Shown: positions 18,424 to 27,958 of the stretch, in pieces
How the letters are laid out: the number at the start of each line of letters is the position of its first letter
Position numbering within the stretch: position 1 is the stretch's first letter
NCBI RefSeq assembly: GCF_026319305.1
Contig: NZ_JAPDMV010000007.1
Location: 1 to 64,000 of the forward strand
Length of the DNA: 64,000 nucleotides
Origin: Methylophaga sp. OBS4
Lineage (GTDB): Bacteria > Pseudomonadota > Gammaproteobacteria > Nitrosococcales > Methylophagaceae
Direction: 5' to 3'
Position numbers and translations under genes: made by a program
Notes under the pieces: model-generated
Databases searched by the model: none
Told to the model about the DNA's origin: nothing
Seen by the model: only the letters and a program-made list of their open reading frames with translations

Positions 18424-21400
18424 AGCGCACCGTTCGGATTTTATCGGCCTGTTTGCCCAGCACCGGGTCGCATCCAATTTGCTGATGTTCATCATGATCA
18501 TTGCCGGCATCCTGGCTTTGAGTCGGCTCAATACACAGTTCTTTCCCAATTTCGCTTTGGATATAGTGACAGTCAGGGTGGAATGGCGCGGCGCCAGTGC
18601 TGAGGATGTCGAAGACTCTTTATCGAGTCGCATCGAACAAGAACTGCGCACCATCGACTTTGTCGACAAAATGACCTCAACCTCTTCCTACGGTGCTTCA
18701 TTGGTGACACTGGAGTTTGAGGATGGCACCGATATGGGCAAGGCGCTGGATCAGGTAAAAGATCATGTCGCCAGATTACGCAACCTGCCCAGTGATTCGG
18801 AAACGCCTGAAGTATCACTGGTCACGCGTTATGAGAGTGTGGCACGCATGCTGATCACGACAGATGGCCACCTGAACGAATTGCGTGATCTGGTGCATCA
18901 AATCGAACACGATTTGCTGGATCGGGGGATTTCCAGGGTCAATATCAGTGGTCTGCCCGAAGAAGAAATGGCGATACAACTGACCACCCACAAACTGGAA
19001 GCCTTGGGCCTCAGCCTTGAAAATGTCGGTCAGCGTATCAGTGAGCAAAGCCGCGATTTGCCTGCCGGTGAAATCGGTAATGATGAAACGGCCCGTCAAC
19101 TGCGAAGTCTGGGCCAGCGCCGGGATGCACAGGCCTTTGCCACGTTGCCGTTAAAGAGTAATTACCAGGGAGGATTGCTGACACTGGATGATGTGGCCGA
19201 TATTGAACGTCGTCCTATGCGCAACCAGGTCAGGATCTTCTATCAGGACCAGCCTGCCGTCGAAATTGAGCTGCAACGGACAGAACATTCGGACTCGCTA
19301 CAGTCAGCCAAAGTTCTGGAGCAGTGGTTGCAGGAAAACAGCGCCCATTTACCCAAAGGCGTGCAGGTACAGGTTTATGATGCCGACTGGCAACTCATCA
19401 AAGAACGTATAAATCTGCTGCTCAGTAATGGTTTGGGCGGTCTGGTGCTGGTTCTGGGGGTACTCTTTCTGTTCCTGCACGGCCGCGTGGCTTTCTGGGT
19501 CGCGGTGGGGATTCCGGTCTCGTTTATGGCGGCCTTATTTGTGCTTTACCTGTTAGGCGGCAGCATTAACATGATCAGCCTGTTTGGCTTGATTATGTCG
19601 CTGGGGATTATCGTCGATGACGCGATTGTGGTCGGTGAAGATGCTTTGTCTCATTATCAGATCGGGGAACGATCTCTGACCGCTGCCGAGGGCGGTGCCA
19701 GAAGAATGCTGGCTCCCGTGATCTCGTCATCGTTAACCACGATCGCTTCGTTTCTGCCGCTGATGCTGATCAGCGGGATTATCGGCAATATCTTGTTTGA
19801 TATTCCGTTTGTGGTTATCTGCGTCATTATCGCTTCGCTTATAGAAAGTTTTCTGATACTTCCCGGTCACTTACGGCACTCTTTTCATACAATGCATCAT
19901 GCTGAGCCCGGCCGGTTGAGACAGTGGCTGGATGATAGATTCAGCTATCTGAGAGATGATATTTTCAAACCCCTGGTGACGCTTGCGGTGAATCATCGCT
20001 GGACCACTATCAGCACGGCGATAGCTATGCTGATTATCTGTATCGGTCTGCTGGCAAGCGGGCGTTTATTATTCAATTTCTTTCCTTCGCCGGAGGGAAC
20101 CACGATTATTGCTAATGCCCGATTTATTGCAGGTACGCCCGCTACCCAGGTTGAGCGGTTTCTGGCTCAGCTCAACCAGGCGCTGGAGCAGACCCAGCAG
20201 GATTTGGGATCAGACCTCGTGGTAGTGGCTGTAACAAGACTCGGCAGTGCTGCTGCAGCCAGCCGCAACGGCAGCGATGCGCAGACCGATGAGCGTTTTG
20301 GCTCGCTGCAACTGGAGATGATATCGCCTGACAAACGGGATATCCGCAATAAAGATTTTATCAATGCCTGGCGCAAAAACATCACACTACCGGCGGGGAT
20401 CGAAACGTTTACCATAACTGAAAGGCGCGGCGGTCCACCCGGCAGTGACATTGATATTCGCCTGACCGGCGCATCAGCGGAAACGTTGAAAAAGGCGGCC
20501 CAGGAAGTTGGGGATGAGCTTAAAAAATATGCCGGCGTCAGTGCGATTGAAGATGATATGCCCTTCGGGCAGGAACAGTTGATCTACCGAATCAAAGGGC
20601 AGGGGGAAGTGCTGGGATTGACCGTCAATAATGTCGGCCGGCAACTGCGGGGTGCGTTTGACGGCCAACTGGTGCAAATTTTTCAGGACGGCGATGACGA
20701 AGTGGAAGTCCGTGTGATGCTGCCTGATAATGAACGCAACACTTTGGGCACCTTGGAAAATTTCATGGTCAGACTGCCGGATGGCGGCAGTGCCCCTTTA
20801 TCAAGCGTAGTTGAGTTTGATGCCCGCCGTGGATTTGACGTACTCAGACACACTGACAGTAAGCTGGCGGTGCATATCACGGCAACAGTCGATTCGGCGG
20901 TGAATAATAACAATGAAATTCTCGCTGATTTGCAACAGCAGTTCCTGCCTGATTTGTCATCACGTTACGGGGTGAAAATCGCCTATGAAGGCCGGGCGGA
21001 AGAGCAGGCGGAAACCATGAGTGATATGAAACAAGGGGTGATACTGGCCTTTATCCTGATTTATCTGGTGCTGGCCTGGGTATTTGCTTCTTATGGCTGG
21101 CCACTGGTGGTGATGACGGCCATTCCGTTTGGTTTGATTGGTGCCATTACCGGTCACTGGCTGATGAATATCGATCTGACGATCCTGTCACTGTTCGGCA
21201 TATTCGGCTTATCGGGCATTGTGGTCAATGATTCGATCATTCTGGTCACCTTTTTCAAACATTTACGTGAAGCCGGCATGGACACCACTCAGGCAATTAT
21301 CGAAGCGGCTACGCAACGCTTGCGCGCGGTACTGCTGACATCACTGACCACCATTGGCGGCTTGACGCCGTTATTGTTCGAAACATCGCGGCAGGCACAG

Positions 21401-21550
21401 TTTCTGATACCGATGGCCGTATCCATCTCTTTCGGTTTAATGTTTGCAACAGTACTGGTTCTGCTGGTGATCCCGGCGATGCTCTCTGTACATGAAAGCG
21501 CAGCAGATCGCATTAACGGCCGTGGTGTGCGGTTTGCACAAGAAGGCTGA
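18416..21550 (+). CDS. RND efflux pump, AcrB/HAE-type
   Basis: A roughly 1,044-residue proton-driven inner-membrane pump. It has the classic plan of TM1, large periplasmic loop, TM2-6, second loop, TM8-12. In TM4 it has GIIVDDAIVVGED, the acidic pair of the proton relay; the second half has FGLSGIVVNDSIILVTFF and a TSLTTIGGLTPLLFE repeat. GTG 18416, preceded by GAGGT, is the favoured start and overlaps the adaptor stop. The absence of heavy-metal-family sequence features points to organic substrates. Confidence 0.93.
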   Translation: MTEAHRSDFIGLFAQHRVASNLLMFIMIIAGILALSRLNTQFFPNFALDIVTVRVEWRGASAEDVEDSLSSRIEQELRTIDFVDKMTSTSSYGASLVTLEFEDGTDMGKALDQVKDHVARLRNLPSDSETPEVSLVTRYESVARMLITTDGHLNELRDLVHQIEHDLLDRGISRVNISGLPEEEMAIQLTTHKLEALGLSLENVGQRISEQSRDLPAGEIGNDETARQLRSLGQRRDAQAFATLPLKSNYQGGLLTLDDVADIERRPMRNQVRIFYQDQPAVEIELQRTEHSDSLQSAKVLEQWLQENSAHLPKGVQVQVYDADWQLIKERINLLLSNGLGGLVLVLGVLFLFLHGRVAFWVAVGIPVSFMAALFVLYLLGGSINMISLFGLIMSLGIIVDDAIVVGEDALSHYQIGERSLTAAEGGARRMLAPVISSSLTTIASFLPLMLISGIIGNILFDIPFVVICVIIASLIESFLILPGHLRHSFHTMHHAEPGRLRQWLDDRFSYLRDDIFKPLVTLAVNHRWTTISTAIAMLIICIGLLASGRLLFNFFPSPEGTTIIANARFIAGTPATQVERFLAQLNQALEQTQQDLGSDLVVVAVTRLGSAAAASRNGSDAQTDERFGSLQLEMISPDKRDIRNKDFINAWRKNITLPAGIETFTITERRGGPPGSDIDIRLTGASAETLKKAAQEVGDELKKYAGVSAIEDDMPFGQEQLIYRIKGQGEVLGLTVNNVGRQLRGAFDGQLVQIFQDGDDEVEVRVMLPDNERNTLGTLENFMVRLPDGGSAPLSSVVEFDARRGFDVLRHTDSKLAVHITATVDSAVNNNNEILADLQQQFLPDLSSRYGVKIAYEGRAEEQAETMSDMKQGVILAFILIYLVLAWVFASYGWPLVVMTAIPFGLIGAITGHWLMNIDLTILSLFGIFGLSGIVVNDSIILVTFFKHLREAGMDTTQAIIEAATQRLRAVLLTSLTTIGGLTPLLFETSRQAQFLIPMAVSISFGLMFATVLVLLVIPAMLSVHESAADRINGRGVRFAQEG

Positions 21551-21613
21551 TCCGCTGTTAAGCTTTGTTTAATGTGAATCTGGCAAAATCCGCCGGGGTG
21601 GGTGGATTTAACC

Positions 21614-21658
21614 AGGAGCCTGTCGGACTTGGGACTGTCTCAAGTCCGACAGGCTCCT
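21614..21658. repeat. REP-like 18-bp inverted repeat with 9-base loop
   Basis: Two perfectly complementary 18-base arms (21614-21631 and 21641-21658, starting AGGAGCCTG and ending CAGGCTCCT) flank a nine-base spacer. It lies between the pump and outer-membrane-channel genes of one efflux locus. No T-run follows, so it is not a canonical terminator. The length and GCCTGTCGGACTT-type core resemble dispersed bacterial REP-type palindromes; it may moderate readthrough. Confidence 0.75.
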
Positions 21659-21680
21659 AAATAAATTGGAAGGGAAAAAG

Positions 21681-22919
21681 ATGTCATTGAATACGTGTTT
21701 AGCAAGTTGTTTACTGGCGGCCGGATTGTTGCTCCCGGGGCTGGCCGGAGCTGAACAGATGCAGGCAGAATATTCCGCCGAACTGACCTTGTCTGAGCTG
21801 GCTGAGCGCGTTTATCAGCGGCTGCCCGGCAAGTTAGGTGAAAACAAATATAGCGGGCAGCGGCAGGCCAATGACAGTGTCGCTGGCGCTATGTTTGCTG
21901 ATCCGGCCACGGCCAACCTTAGTCATTTCAATGATGCTGTCGGTAGCAGTGACGGCTTTCAGGAGTGGGAGGGCAGTGTCGATCTGCCGCTATGGCTGCC
22001 GGGTCAGAAGCAGCAGCAACAAGGCCTGTCAGAGAAAATCGCTGCGCAACTGCCGGCTTATCAGCAGCAGCTTAAGTTACAGGCGTCCGGTGAAGTCAGA
22101 GCACTGATCTGGCAGATCAAACTGGCCGAAGCGGATTTGCAGCAGGCTACCCTTGCCTGGAAAACCGCACAAAAACTGGAACAAGACGTGATAACCCGAG
22201 TCAAGGCCGGCGACTTGCCGGCTACAGAACGCCTGCTTGCCAACAGTAATACGATTGAAGCACACAGCAAAATGGTTGATGCGGACTCTCGACTGCAACA
22301 AACAATGAAAACCTATATCTTCATCACGGGTGAACAAGTCCTTCCTGAACAACACCGGGAAACTTTGCATAATGAACAGCAAATCAGTTCATCTCATCCG
22401 CAGTTGCTGTTGCAGGATCTGGTTATTCAACGGCTGCAAGCCCAGATGGGGCTGGCTCAGTATGACAAAGCCGTTAATCCGAATTTATCACTGGGTCTAC
22501 GCCGGGAACGCGGTGATTTTGATGAAAGTTTTAATAACAGCATCGGGGTGGGTGTCAGTTTTGCACTTGGGGATACGCGCTACAGTCAACCTGCTGTGGC
22601 AGAGGCTGCCGCAGAACTGGCCGATGCTCAGATAATACGGCAGCAAGCTTTGCGTGAATTAAATAGCCGTCTTTTGATCAAACAGGAACAACTGGCCGGC
22701 AAACAAAAGCAACTGGTGCTGATTAGCGAACAGGACAAAATCACACAGCAGTATTATCAACTGCAAAAAAGAGCTTTTGATTTAGGAGAAATCAATCTGA
22801 TTGACTTGCTGCGCAGCCAGACCCTGGCCAATGAAAGTCAAAGCCGTAAACGTACTCTGGAAGTGGAAATCCAGCAGAAAATTGCAGAAGTGAACCAGGC
22901 ACTGGGAATAAGCCTGTAA
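21681..22919 (+). CDS. Outer-membrane efflux channel (TolC-like)
   Basis: A 412-residue protein with a signal peptide (to about residue 28, GLAGA). It is dominated by long coiled-coil helices rich in Q, A and L, with the OEP repeat plan (EVRALIWQIKLAEADLQQATL; FDLGEINLIDLLRSQTLANES). ATG 21681 follows AAGGGA. With the upstream adaptor and pump it would form a tripartite efflux system. Shorter than TolC, so its membrane barrel segments may be reduced. Confidence 0.8.
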   Translation: MSLNTCLASCLLAAGLLLPGLAGAEQMQAEYSAELTLSELAERVYQRLPGKLGENKYSGQRQANDSVAGAMFADPATANLSHFNDAVGSSDGFQEWEGSVDLPLWLPGQKQQQQGLSEKIAAQLPAYQQQLKLQASGEVRALIWQIKLAEADLQQATLAWKTAQKLEQDVITRVKAGDLPATERLLANSNTIEAHSKMVDADSRLQQTMKTYIFITGEQVLPEQHRETLHNEQQISSSHPQLLLQDLVIQRLQAQMGLAQYDKAVNPNLSLGLRRERGDFDESFNNSIGVGVSFALGDTRYSQPAVAEAAAELADAQIIRQQALRELNSRLLIKQEQLAGKQKQLVLISEQDKITQQYYQLQKRAFDLGEINLIDLLRSQTLANESQSRKRTLEVEIQQKIAEVNQALGISL

Positions 22920-22951
22920 AAAAACGCAGAAAAGTTGGAAAATTTAACAGG

Positions 22952-22968
22952 CTTAAGCTTGCTTTAAG
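22952..22968 (+). promoter_or_regulatory. PmrA/QseB-type operator
   Basis: CTTAAG, five bases, TTTAAG: an exact match to the YTTAAK-N5-YTTAAK direct-repeat consensus bound by PmrA/QseB-type OmpR-family regulators. It lies 50 bp before the first gene of the ten-gene run that itself encodes such a regulator, consistent with autoregulation. The direct link to that regulator is inference. Confidence 0.6.
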
Positions 22969-23018
22969 TTTACAACTTTAATCTTTGCTCCATACCGCCC
23001 AACTCACAGGAGTGCTGT

Positions 23019-23723
23019 ATGGAAGCAATGCAATATGAACTTAATGCAGGCATCAATCAATCAGCCGCGAATGCTGCCCGTCTGATTCTGCCTCATTTTC
23101 CCTTGCAGCTCGATCATCCGCTTGCGCCGGAAAGAGCTGCGGCAGAGCATTTTATCGCCCGTTGTTTTTTTAAGGCTTATGGTGCCCAAATCAGCCATTT
23201 CCTGCCTTACCTGTTATCCGCCCATATTGATTTCAAGATCTGTGCAGCAGTGGGTTTTCAGCCAGCGATGCATGGCAAGTCCCTGTTTCTTGAGCACTAT
23301 CTGGACCGTGATATCGAGACCGAATTGGGCGTTGTGGCCCGCGCCCGGGTTCAGCGTGAAAATGTAGTGGAAATCGGCAATCTTGCTTCGGGCAGGCAAC
23401 GTGCCACACAAACCTTGTTTGTATTACTTGCCGATATCCTGCAGCAAGTCGGTTATGAATGGGTGGTGTTTACCGCCAATCGCTCAGTACAGAGATGGTT
23501 GGATAGCCTCAATATCAGCACCTTGATGATCAAAGAAGCCGATCCCCGCCGCCTGCCGGACAAAGGGACTCTTTGGGGCACTTATTATGATGATCGGCCC
23601 GTTGTTCTGGCCAGCAATATTCAGCAGAGCTTCGGCCAGCTAAAGCAAAATCGGGTGATTGATTTTCTGCGTGAGAATTACCAAGCACGTATTGCTGATT
23701 TTGTCGCTGAACTCCAACAATGA
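23019..23723 (+). CDS. Thermostable-hemolysin family (GNAT-like) protein
   Basis: A 234-residue protein of the thermostable hemolysin (delta-VPH, PF12261) family. Despite the name, these proteins have an N-acyltransferase-like core; here PERAAAEHFIARCFFKAYG, ICAAVGFQPAMHGKSLFLEHYL and the VVEIGNLASGRQRATQTLF block are the family blocks. No signal peptide is present, arguing against a secreted toxin. It is the first gene of the run and overlaps the AMP-ligase gene by ATGA. I infer an acyl-transfer role, unproven. Confidence 0.82.
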   Translation: MEAMQYELNAGINQSAANAARLILPHFPLQLDHPLAPERAAAEHFIARCFFKAYGAQISHFLPYLLSAHIDFKICAAVGFQPAMHGKSLFLEHYLDRDIETELGVVARARVQRENVVEIGNLASGRQRATQTLFVLLADILQQVGYEWVVFTANRSVQRWLDSLNISTLMIKEADPRRLPDKGTLWGTYYDDRPVVLASNIQQSFGQLKQNRVIDFLRENYQARIADFVAELQQ

Positions 23724-25201
23724 ACATACTGCTGGAACATATCCACCTTATGGCCCGGCAACGACCTGATACAAAGGCCCTGCAGGACGCAGAAGAACAA
23801 TACAGCTGGTTGCGGTGTATGACAGAAATTGACCGGGTCGCGGCATTGCTGGCGTCTTATCAGCAGCAGACAATCGCACTTTATGCAGATAATTCGATTG
23901 ACTGGATTATTGTTGATCTTGCCTGCATGCAGACCGAAGTCACTTTATTGCCATTACCGCCTTTTTTTTCATTACAACAGTTGCAACACGCACTGAAAAC
24001 CAGCGGGGCAACGGCATTAATTATTGATAACAACAGTATGTTTGGGCAGCAACTGGCACCGACAGACTCAAAAAACCGGCCATTGACAGCACGGCTGCAA
24101 TTGCAAGCACTCAAAACTGATGGCATGGCACGGCTGCCGGATGAAACCGGGAAAATCACCTATACCTCCGGATCAACGGGTCAGCCTAAAGGCGTCTGTC
24201 TCAGTATCAACAATCAACTGGCAGTCGCACAAGCCTTATTGCAAGGTACCGGTTTGCCGGCCATCAAGCATTTATGTGTATTACCGCTGTCAACATTGCT
24301 GGAAAATATTGCCGGTGTTTACGCGCCTTTAATGAGTGGCGGTCAGGTCACGGTGCTACCCGCTGAACAGGTGGGGTTTAATGGCGGACGGGGTTTCGAC
24401 ATTACTGTTTTCCTGCAAGCCATCGATCACTACCAACCGCAAAGTCTGATCCTGTTGCCGGCGTTATTAGTGGCGCTGCTAACTGCCATTGATAAAGGCT
24501 GGCAACCGCCGTTATCGCTGCTGTTTATCGCCGTGGGCGGCAGCCGTGTCTCTCCCGGTCTTGTCCAGCGTGCCAGACAGGCAGGGTTACCGGTCTATGA
24601 AGGCTATGGTTTATCCGAGTGCAGTTCGGTGGTCAGTCTGAACACACCGCATCAGGATACACAGGGCAGTGTCGGACAGCCATTGTCACATGTCAGCGTC
24701 ACTATTGAAGACGATGAAGTGGTGGTCAGTGGCAACGCCTTTCTTGGTTATATCAATGAGCCGGAAACCTGGTATCAGCAGAAAATATTAACCGGTGATA
24801 TCGGCTATCTGAGCAGTGAAGGCTATCTGCATATTCTGGGACGAAAGAAAAACCTGCTGATTTCCAGTTTTGGCCGCAATATCAATCCTGAATGGGTCGA
24901 GAGCGAGTTACTCAGCAACCTCATATTGCAGCAGTGTGTGGTCGTGGGTGATGCGCAGCCGTTTTGCAGTGCGTTGATTCAGCCACGTAACCCGGATCTG
25001 CCGGATGCGTTTATCGACAATTGGGTACACAGCGTCAATCAGCAATTACCCGACTATGCCCAGATTGTTCACTGGCGGCGCTTTTCACCTCCGCTGAGTC
25101 CAGATGAGGGCACACTCACGGCTAATGGCCGACCGGTGCGACAGCTGATTTATCAACGATATCAACATCAAATTGACGACTTTTATAAGGAGCATGGATA
25201 A
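23720..25201 (+). CDS. AMP-binding acyl ligase-like protein (A10 lysine missing)
   Basis: A 493-residue ANL-superfamily protein. The adenylate-forming P-loop YTSGSTGQPKGVCLS, EGYGLSECSSVV and GYLHILGRKKNLLISSFGRNINPEWVE are clear. In the A10 motif, usually N-G-K-x-x-R, the sequence is LTANGRPVRQ, so the catalytic lysine is arginine. Its substrate would be a carboxylic acid, probably fatty, activated as acyl-AMP. Coupled to genes on both sides. Confidence 0.85.
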   Translation: MNILLEHIHLMARQRPDTKALQDAEEQYSWLRCMTEIDRVAALLASYQQQTIALYADNSIDWIIVDLACMQTEVTLLPLPPFFSLQQLQHALKTSGATALIIDNNSMFGQQLAPTDSKNRPLTARLQLQALKTDGMARLPDETGKITYTSGSTGQPKGVCLSINNQLAVAQALLQGTGLPAIKHLCVLPLSTLLENIAGVYAPLMSGGQVTVLPAEQVGFNGGRGFDITVFLQAIDHYQPQSLILLPALLVALLTAIDKGWQPPLSLLFIAVGGSRVSPGLVQRARQAGLPVYEGYGLSECSSVVSLNTPHQDTQGSVGQPLSHVSVTIEDDEVVVSGNAFLGYINEPETWYQQKILTGDIGYLSSEGYLHILGRKKNLLISSFGRNINPEWVESELLSNLILQQCVVVGDAQPFCSALIQPRNPDLPDAFIDNWVHSVNQQLPDYAQIVHWRRFSPPLSPDEGTLTANGRPVRQLIYQRYQHQIDDFYKEHG

Positions 25202-25870
25202 ATGCCATTTTTTGAGCAATTACAAACAGCTACTGAATCAGCCCGTACTCAGTTATTTACGACACCGATTATCAATCGAGCCTTGAAAGGCGAGATTACA
25301 CTGGAGCAATATATCGCCTTCCTGACCGAGGCTTATCATCATGTGAAACATACCATACCGCTGTTAATGGCGGCAGGTAGCCGGATACCGGAACAAAAGG
25401 AATGGCTGCGCACTGCAGTTGCCGAATATATCGAGGAGGAAGTCGGCCATCAGGAATGGATCCTCAATGATATTGCCGCCTGCGGCGCTGATAAGGAACA
25501 GGTGCGTGCTGGCCGGCCCAATGTTCATACGGAACTCATGGTGTCATATGCCTATGACATGATAAATCGGGTTAACCCGCTGGGATTTTTTGGCATGGTG
25601 CATGTGCTGGAAGGCACCAGTGTCACCACGGCTGACAAAGCAGCGGATGGTATTCAGCAGGTGCTGGGCTTGCCTAACATGGCGTTTAGTTATCTACGCT
25701 CGCATGGTTGTTTGGATCAGGAGCATGTCAAATTCTTTCAAGGCCTGATGGACCAGATCACCGATCCTGAAGAGCAGGCGCTTATCATCAATGCTGCCAA
25801 CACCTTTTATTATCTGTATGGCAATATTTTTCGCAGCCTGACACAGGAGAAGATGCCGTGGGCAGCCTAA
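25202..25870 (+). CDS. TenA/heme-oxygenase-like diiron protein
   Basis: A 222-residue all-helical protein of the iron-containing redox enzyme (heme-oxygenase-like, UndA-related) group. Candidate metal ligands are seen in EEEVGHQEW, HVLEGTSV and LDQEHVKFF, the E-x3-H / E / D-x2-H arrangement of that fold. UndA, a relative, turns fatty acids into terminal alkenes with O2. It starts one base after the ligase stop, so a ligase-oxidase pair on one acyl chain is plausible. Confidence 0.75.
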   Translation: MPFFEQLQTATESARTQLFTTPIINRALKGEITLEQYIAFLTEAYHHVKHTIPLLMAAGSRIPEQKEWLRTAVAEYIEEEVGHQEWILNDIAACGADKEQVRAGRPNVHTELMVSYAYDMINRVNPLGFFGMVHVLEGTSVTTADKAADGIQQVLGLPNMAFSYLRSHGCLDQEHVKFFQGLMDQITDPEEQALIINAANTFYYLYGNIFRSLTQEKMPWAA

Positions 25871-26643
25871 GTAGCAAACTGATTGTTCTGACCGGTGCGG
25901 CAGGGGGGATAGGTCAGGCGGTTGCCAAAGCGTTATCCGCTGAGGGCGCAAGACTAGTACTTACCGATAGGAATGAACCGTCATTGACAGCGCTGAATCA
26001 AGCGCTGGGTAATAAACATCACATTGTGACGGCTGATATCAGTACGGGGCTTGGAAGAAAAACGCTGCATGATTATTGCGAGTCCTTGTTTGGTGCGATA
26101 GACATGGTCGTTAATATGGCCGGTATCAACCGGTTTGCCTTATTGTCACAGCATAGTGATGAAGATATAGAACGTATCATTTATATCAATTTGGTCAGTC
26201 AGATAGCGCTGACCCGTTTGATGTTGCCTTTATTACTGAAAAAAGAACAAACTGTTGTGGTCAACTTCGGTTCTACCTTAGGCAGCATCGGCTTACCTGG
26301 CTACAGTGTTTACAGTGCCAGTAAATTTGGTCTGCGCGGGTTTAGCGAAGCGTTGAATCGTGAGCTTATGGATACGCCTGTTTCGGTTCGTTATTTTGCC
26401 CCCAGAGCCACGCAGACGCCACTTAATGACGATAAAGTTTCAGCTATGAATGCAGCGCTGGGCAATGCTATGGATAGTCCGGAAGTCGTCGCCCAGGCTT
26501 TCATCAAGTTCCTTCAACAATCGACCAACCGCTACTACTTGGGCTGGCCCGAAAAGCTGTTTGTCAGGATCAACAGTTTATTACCCGGGCTGGTCGACAA
26601 GTCCATTTTCAAACAACTTCCCATTATCAAACGCTTTCTGTGA
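25858..26643 (+). CDS. Short-chain dehydrogenase/reductase
   Basis: A 261-residue SDR with the cofactor loop TGAAGGIG (12-19), the NMAG motif, a catalytic serine in NFGSTLG and the YSASK active site (Y-x3-K). It would reduce or oxidise a hydroxyl/keto group with NAD(P)H. The C-terminus is extended and hydrophobic (LFVRINSLLPGLVDKSIF), so it may touch the membrane. GTG start overlaps the diiron gene end by 13 bp. Confidence 0.9.
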   Translation: MGSLSSKLIVLTGAAGGIGQAVAKALSAEGARLVLTDRNEPSLTALNQALGNKHHIVTADISTGLGRKTLHDYCESLFGAIDMVVNMAGINRFALLSQHSDEDIERIIYINLVSQIALTRLMLPLLLKKEQTVVVNFGSTLGSIGLPGYSVYSASKFGLRGFSEALNRELMDTPVSVRYFAPRATQTPLNDDKVSAMNAALGNAMDSPEVVAQAFIKFLQQSTNRYYLGWPEKLFVRINSLLPGLVDKSIFKQLPIIKRFL

Positions 26644-26652
26644 GAGACAATC

Positions 26653-27321
26653 ATGAAACTATCTTTATATTTGACCGCCTTTGTGATGCTGACTTTATCA
26701 GCCTTGTCACTGGCCGATGTACAACAGGATGTGTCTCAGCTGCAAAAACGTTGGGCACAAATTAATTACACAATGAAAGGCGAAGATCAGAACAAATCCT
26801 TTGAAGACCTGATTGAACAGGCCAATCAGGCAGTAGCATCGAATCCGGGCAGCGCAGAAACATTGATATGGCGCGGTATTATCCAATCGAGTTATGCCGG
26901 AGCCAAAGGGGGGCTGGGAGCCTTATCATTGGCCAAAGCAGCCCGGGCTGATCTGGAGCAGGCGTTGAAAATAAATGATAAGGCTTTGGCCGGATCTGCC
27001 TACACCAGCCTGGGCACTTTGTATTTCAAAGTGCCTGGATGGCCACTCGGTTTTGGCAATGATGGCAAAGCAGAGGCTCTACTTAAAAAAGCGTTATTAA
27101 TCAATCCAAATGGCATTGACAGTAACTATTTTTATGGTGAATTTCTTGCCGAGCAAAGAAAATACGAGCAAGCTGAGAAATATTTACTGAAAGCACAGCA
27201 GGCCCCGGCAAGACCCGAACGGCCGCTGGCAGATAAAGGCCGTCATCAGGAGATAAATGCCGCTTTGGATAAAGTCCGCTACCAATTGAAGAGTCAAAGT
27301 CATGCAAGTATTACTCATTGA
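26653..27321 (+). CDS. Exported TPR-like protein
   Basis: A 222-residue protein with a signal peptide (to about residue 21, LSLA). The rest is helical repeats of TPR type (SAETLIWRGIIQ, ARADLEQALKINDKALAGSAYTSLGTL, AEALLKKALLINPNGIDS, YEQAEKYLLKAQQ). Its C-terminus overlaps the regulator start by 20 bp. It could be a periplasmic partner of the histidine kinase or a scaffold for the pathway; this is inferred from position only. Confidence 0.75.
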   Translation: MKLSLYLTAFVMLTLSALSLADVQQDVSQLQKRWAQINYTMKGEDQNKSFEDLIEQANQAVASNPGSAETLIWRGIIQSSYAGAKGGLGALSLAKAARADLEQALKINDKALAGSAYTSLGTLYFKVPGWPLGFGNDGKAEALLKKALLINPNGIDSNYFYGEFLAEQRKYEQAEKYLLKAQQAPARPERPLADKGRHQEINAALDKVRYQLKSQSHASITH

Positions 27322-27958
27322 GGACGATCCATCGCTGGCTCAAGGCTTGAAAACATCACTCGGTCATGAGGGTTTTACCGTCAACCACCTCAGTCAGGGA
27401 CAACAGGGACTAAACAGCATCGCCATATCAGAGCCTGATATTGTCGTGCTGGATCTGGGGTTACCGGATATGGATGGAAACGAAGTGCTGAAAAAAATCC
27501 GTCAGCAAAGTGCCGAACTGCCGATTTTAATTCTGACAGCACGGGCTACGCTTGAAGACAAGGTCGGTGGGCTTGATGCCGGCGCTGATGATTATCTTGC
27601 CAAACCTTTTGAAATTGATGAATTACTGGCCAGATTAAGGGTATTTGAGCGCCGTCTCAGCAGCCTCAAACATGCAGGCCTGACAGTCGGTGAGGTAACC
27701 ATTGACACCAAAGCCCAACAGGTGACGGTGGCAGGAAAAGAAATTGAACTGTCGAGACGGGAATATATGCTGCTGAAAATGCTGATGGAAAATGTCGGCC
27801 GTGTGCAAACTCGCGACAGCCTGGAAAACAAACTTTACAGTTGGGGCGATGAGATTGCCAGCAATGCGATTGAGGTCCATATTCATCATCTGCGCAAGAA
27901 GTTACCGGATCAATTTATCAAAACAGTGCGTGGTGTAGGCTACACAATTAAACCTTAA
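27302..27958 (+). CDS. OmpR-family response regulator (QseB/PmrA-like)
   Basis: A 218-residue regulator. The receiver has the acidic pair in IEDDPSLA, the phosphoacceptor Asp in VVLDLGLPD, the switch Thr in ILTARA and Lys in LAKPF. The winged-helix output (residues about 125-218, SRREYMLLKMLMENVGRV, HHLRKKL) is typical of PmrA/QseB. A DNA site of the expected form lies upstream of the operon (22952-22968). It abuts the kinase gene (TAATG). Confidence 0.95.
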   Translation: MQVLLIEDDPSLAQGLKTSLGHEGFTVNHLSQGQQGLNSIAISEPDIVVLDLGLPDMDGNEVLKKIRQQSAELPILILTARATLEDKVGGLDAGADDYLAKPFEIDELLARLRVFERRLSSLKHAGLTVGEVTIDTKAQQVTVAGKEIELSRREYMLLKMLMENVGRVQTRDSLENKLYSWGDEIASNAIEVHIHHLRKKLPDQFIKTVRGVGYTIKP

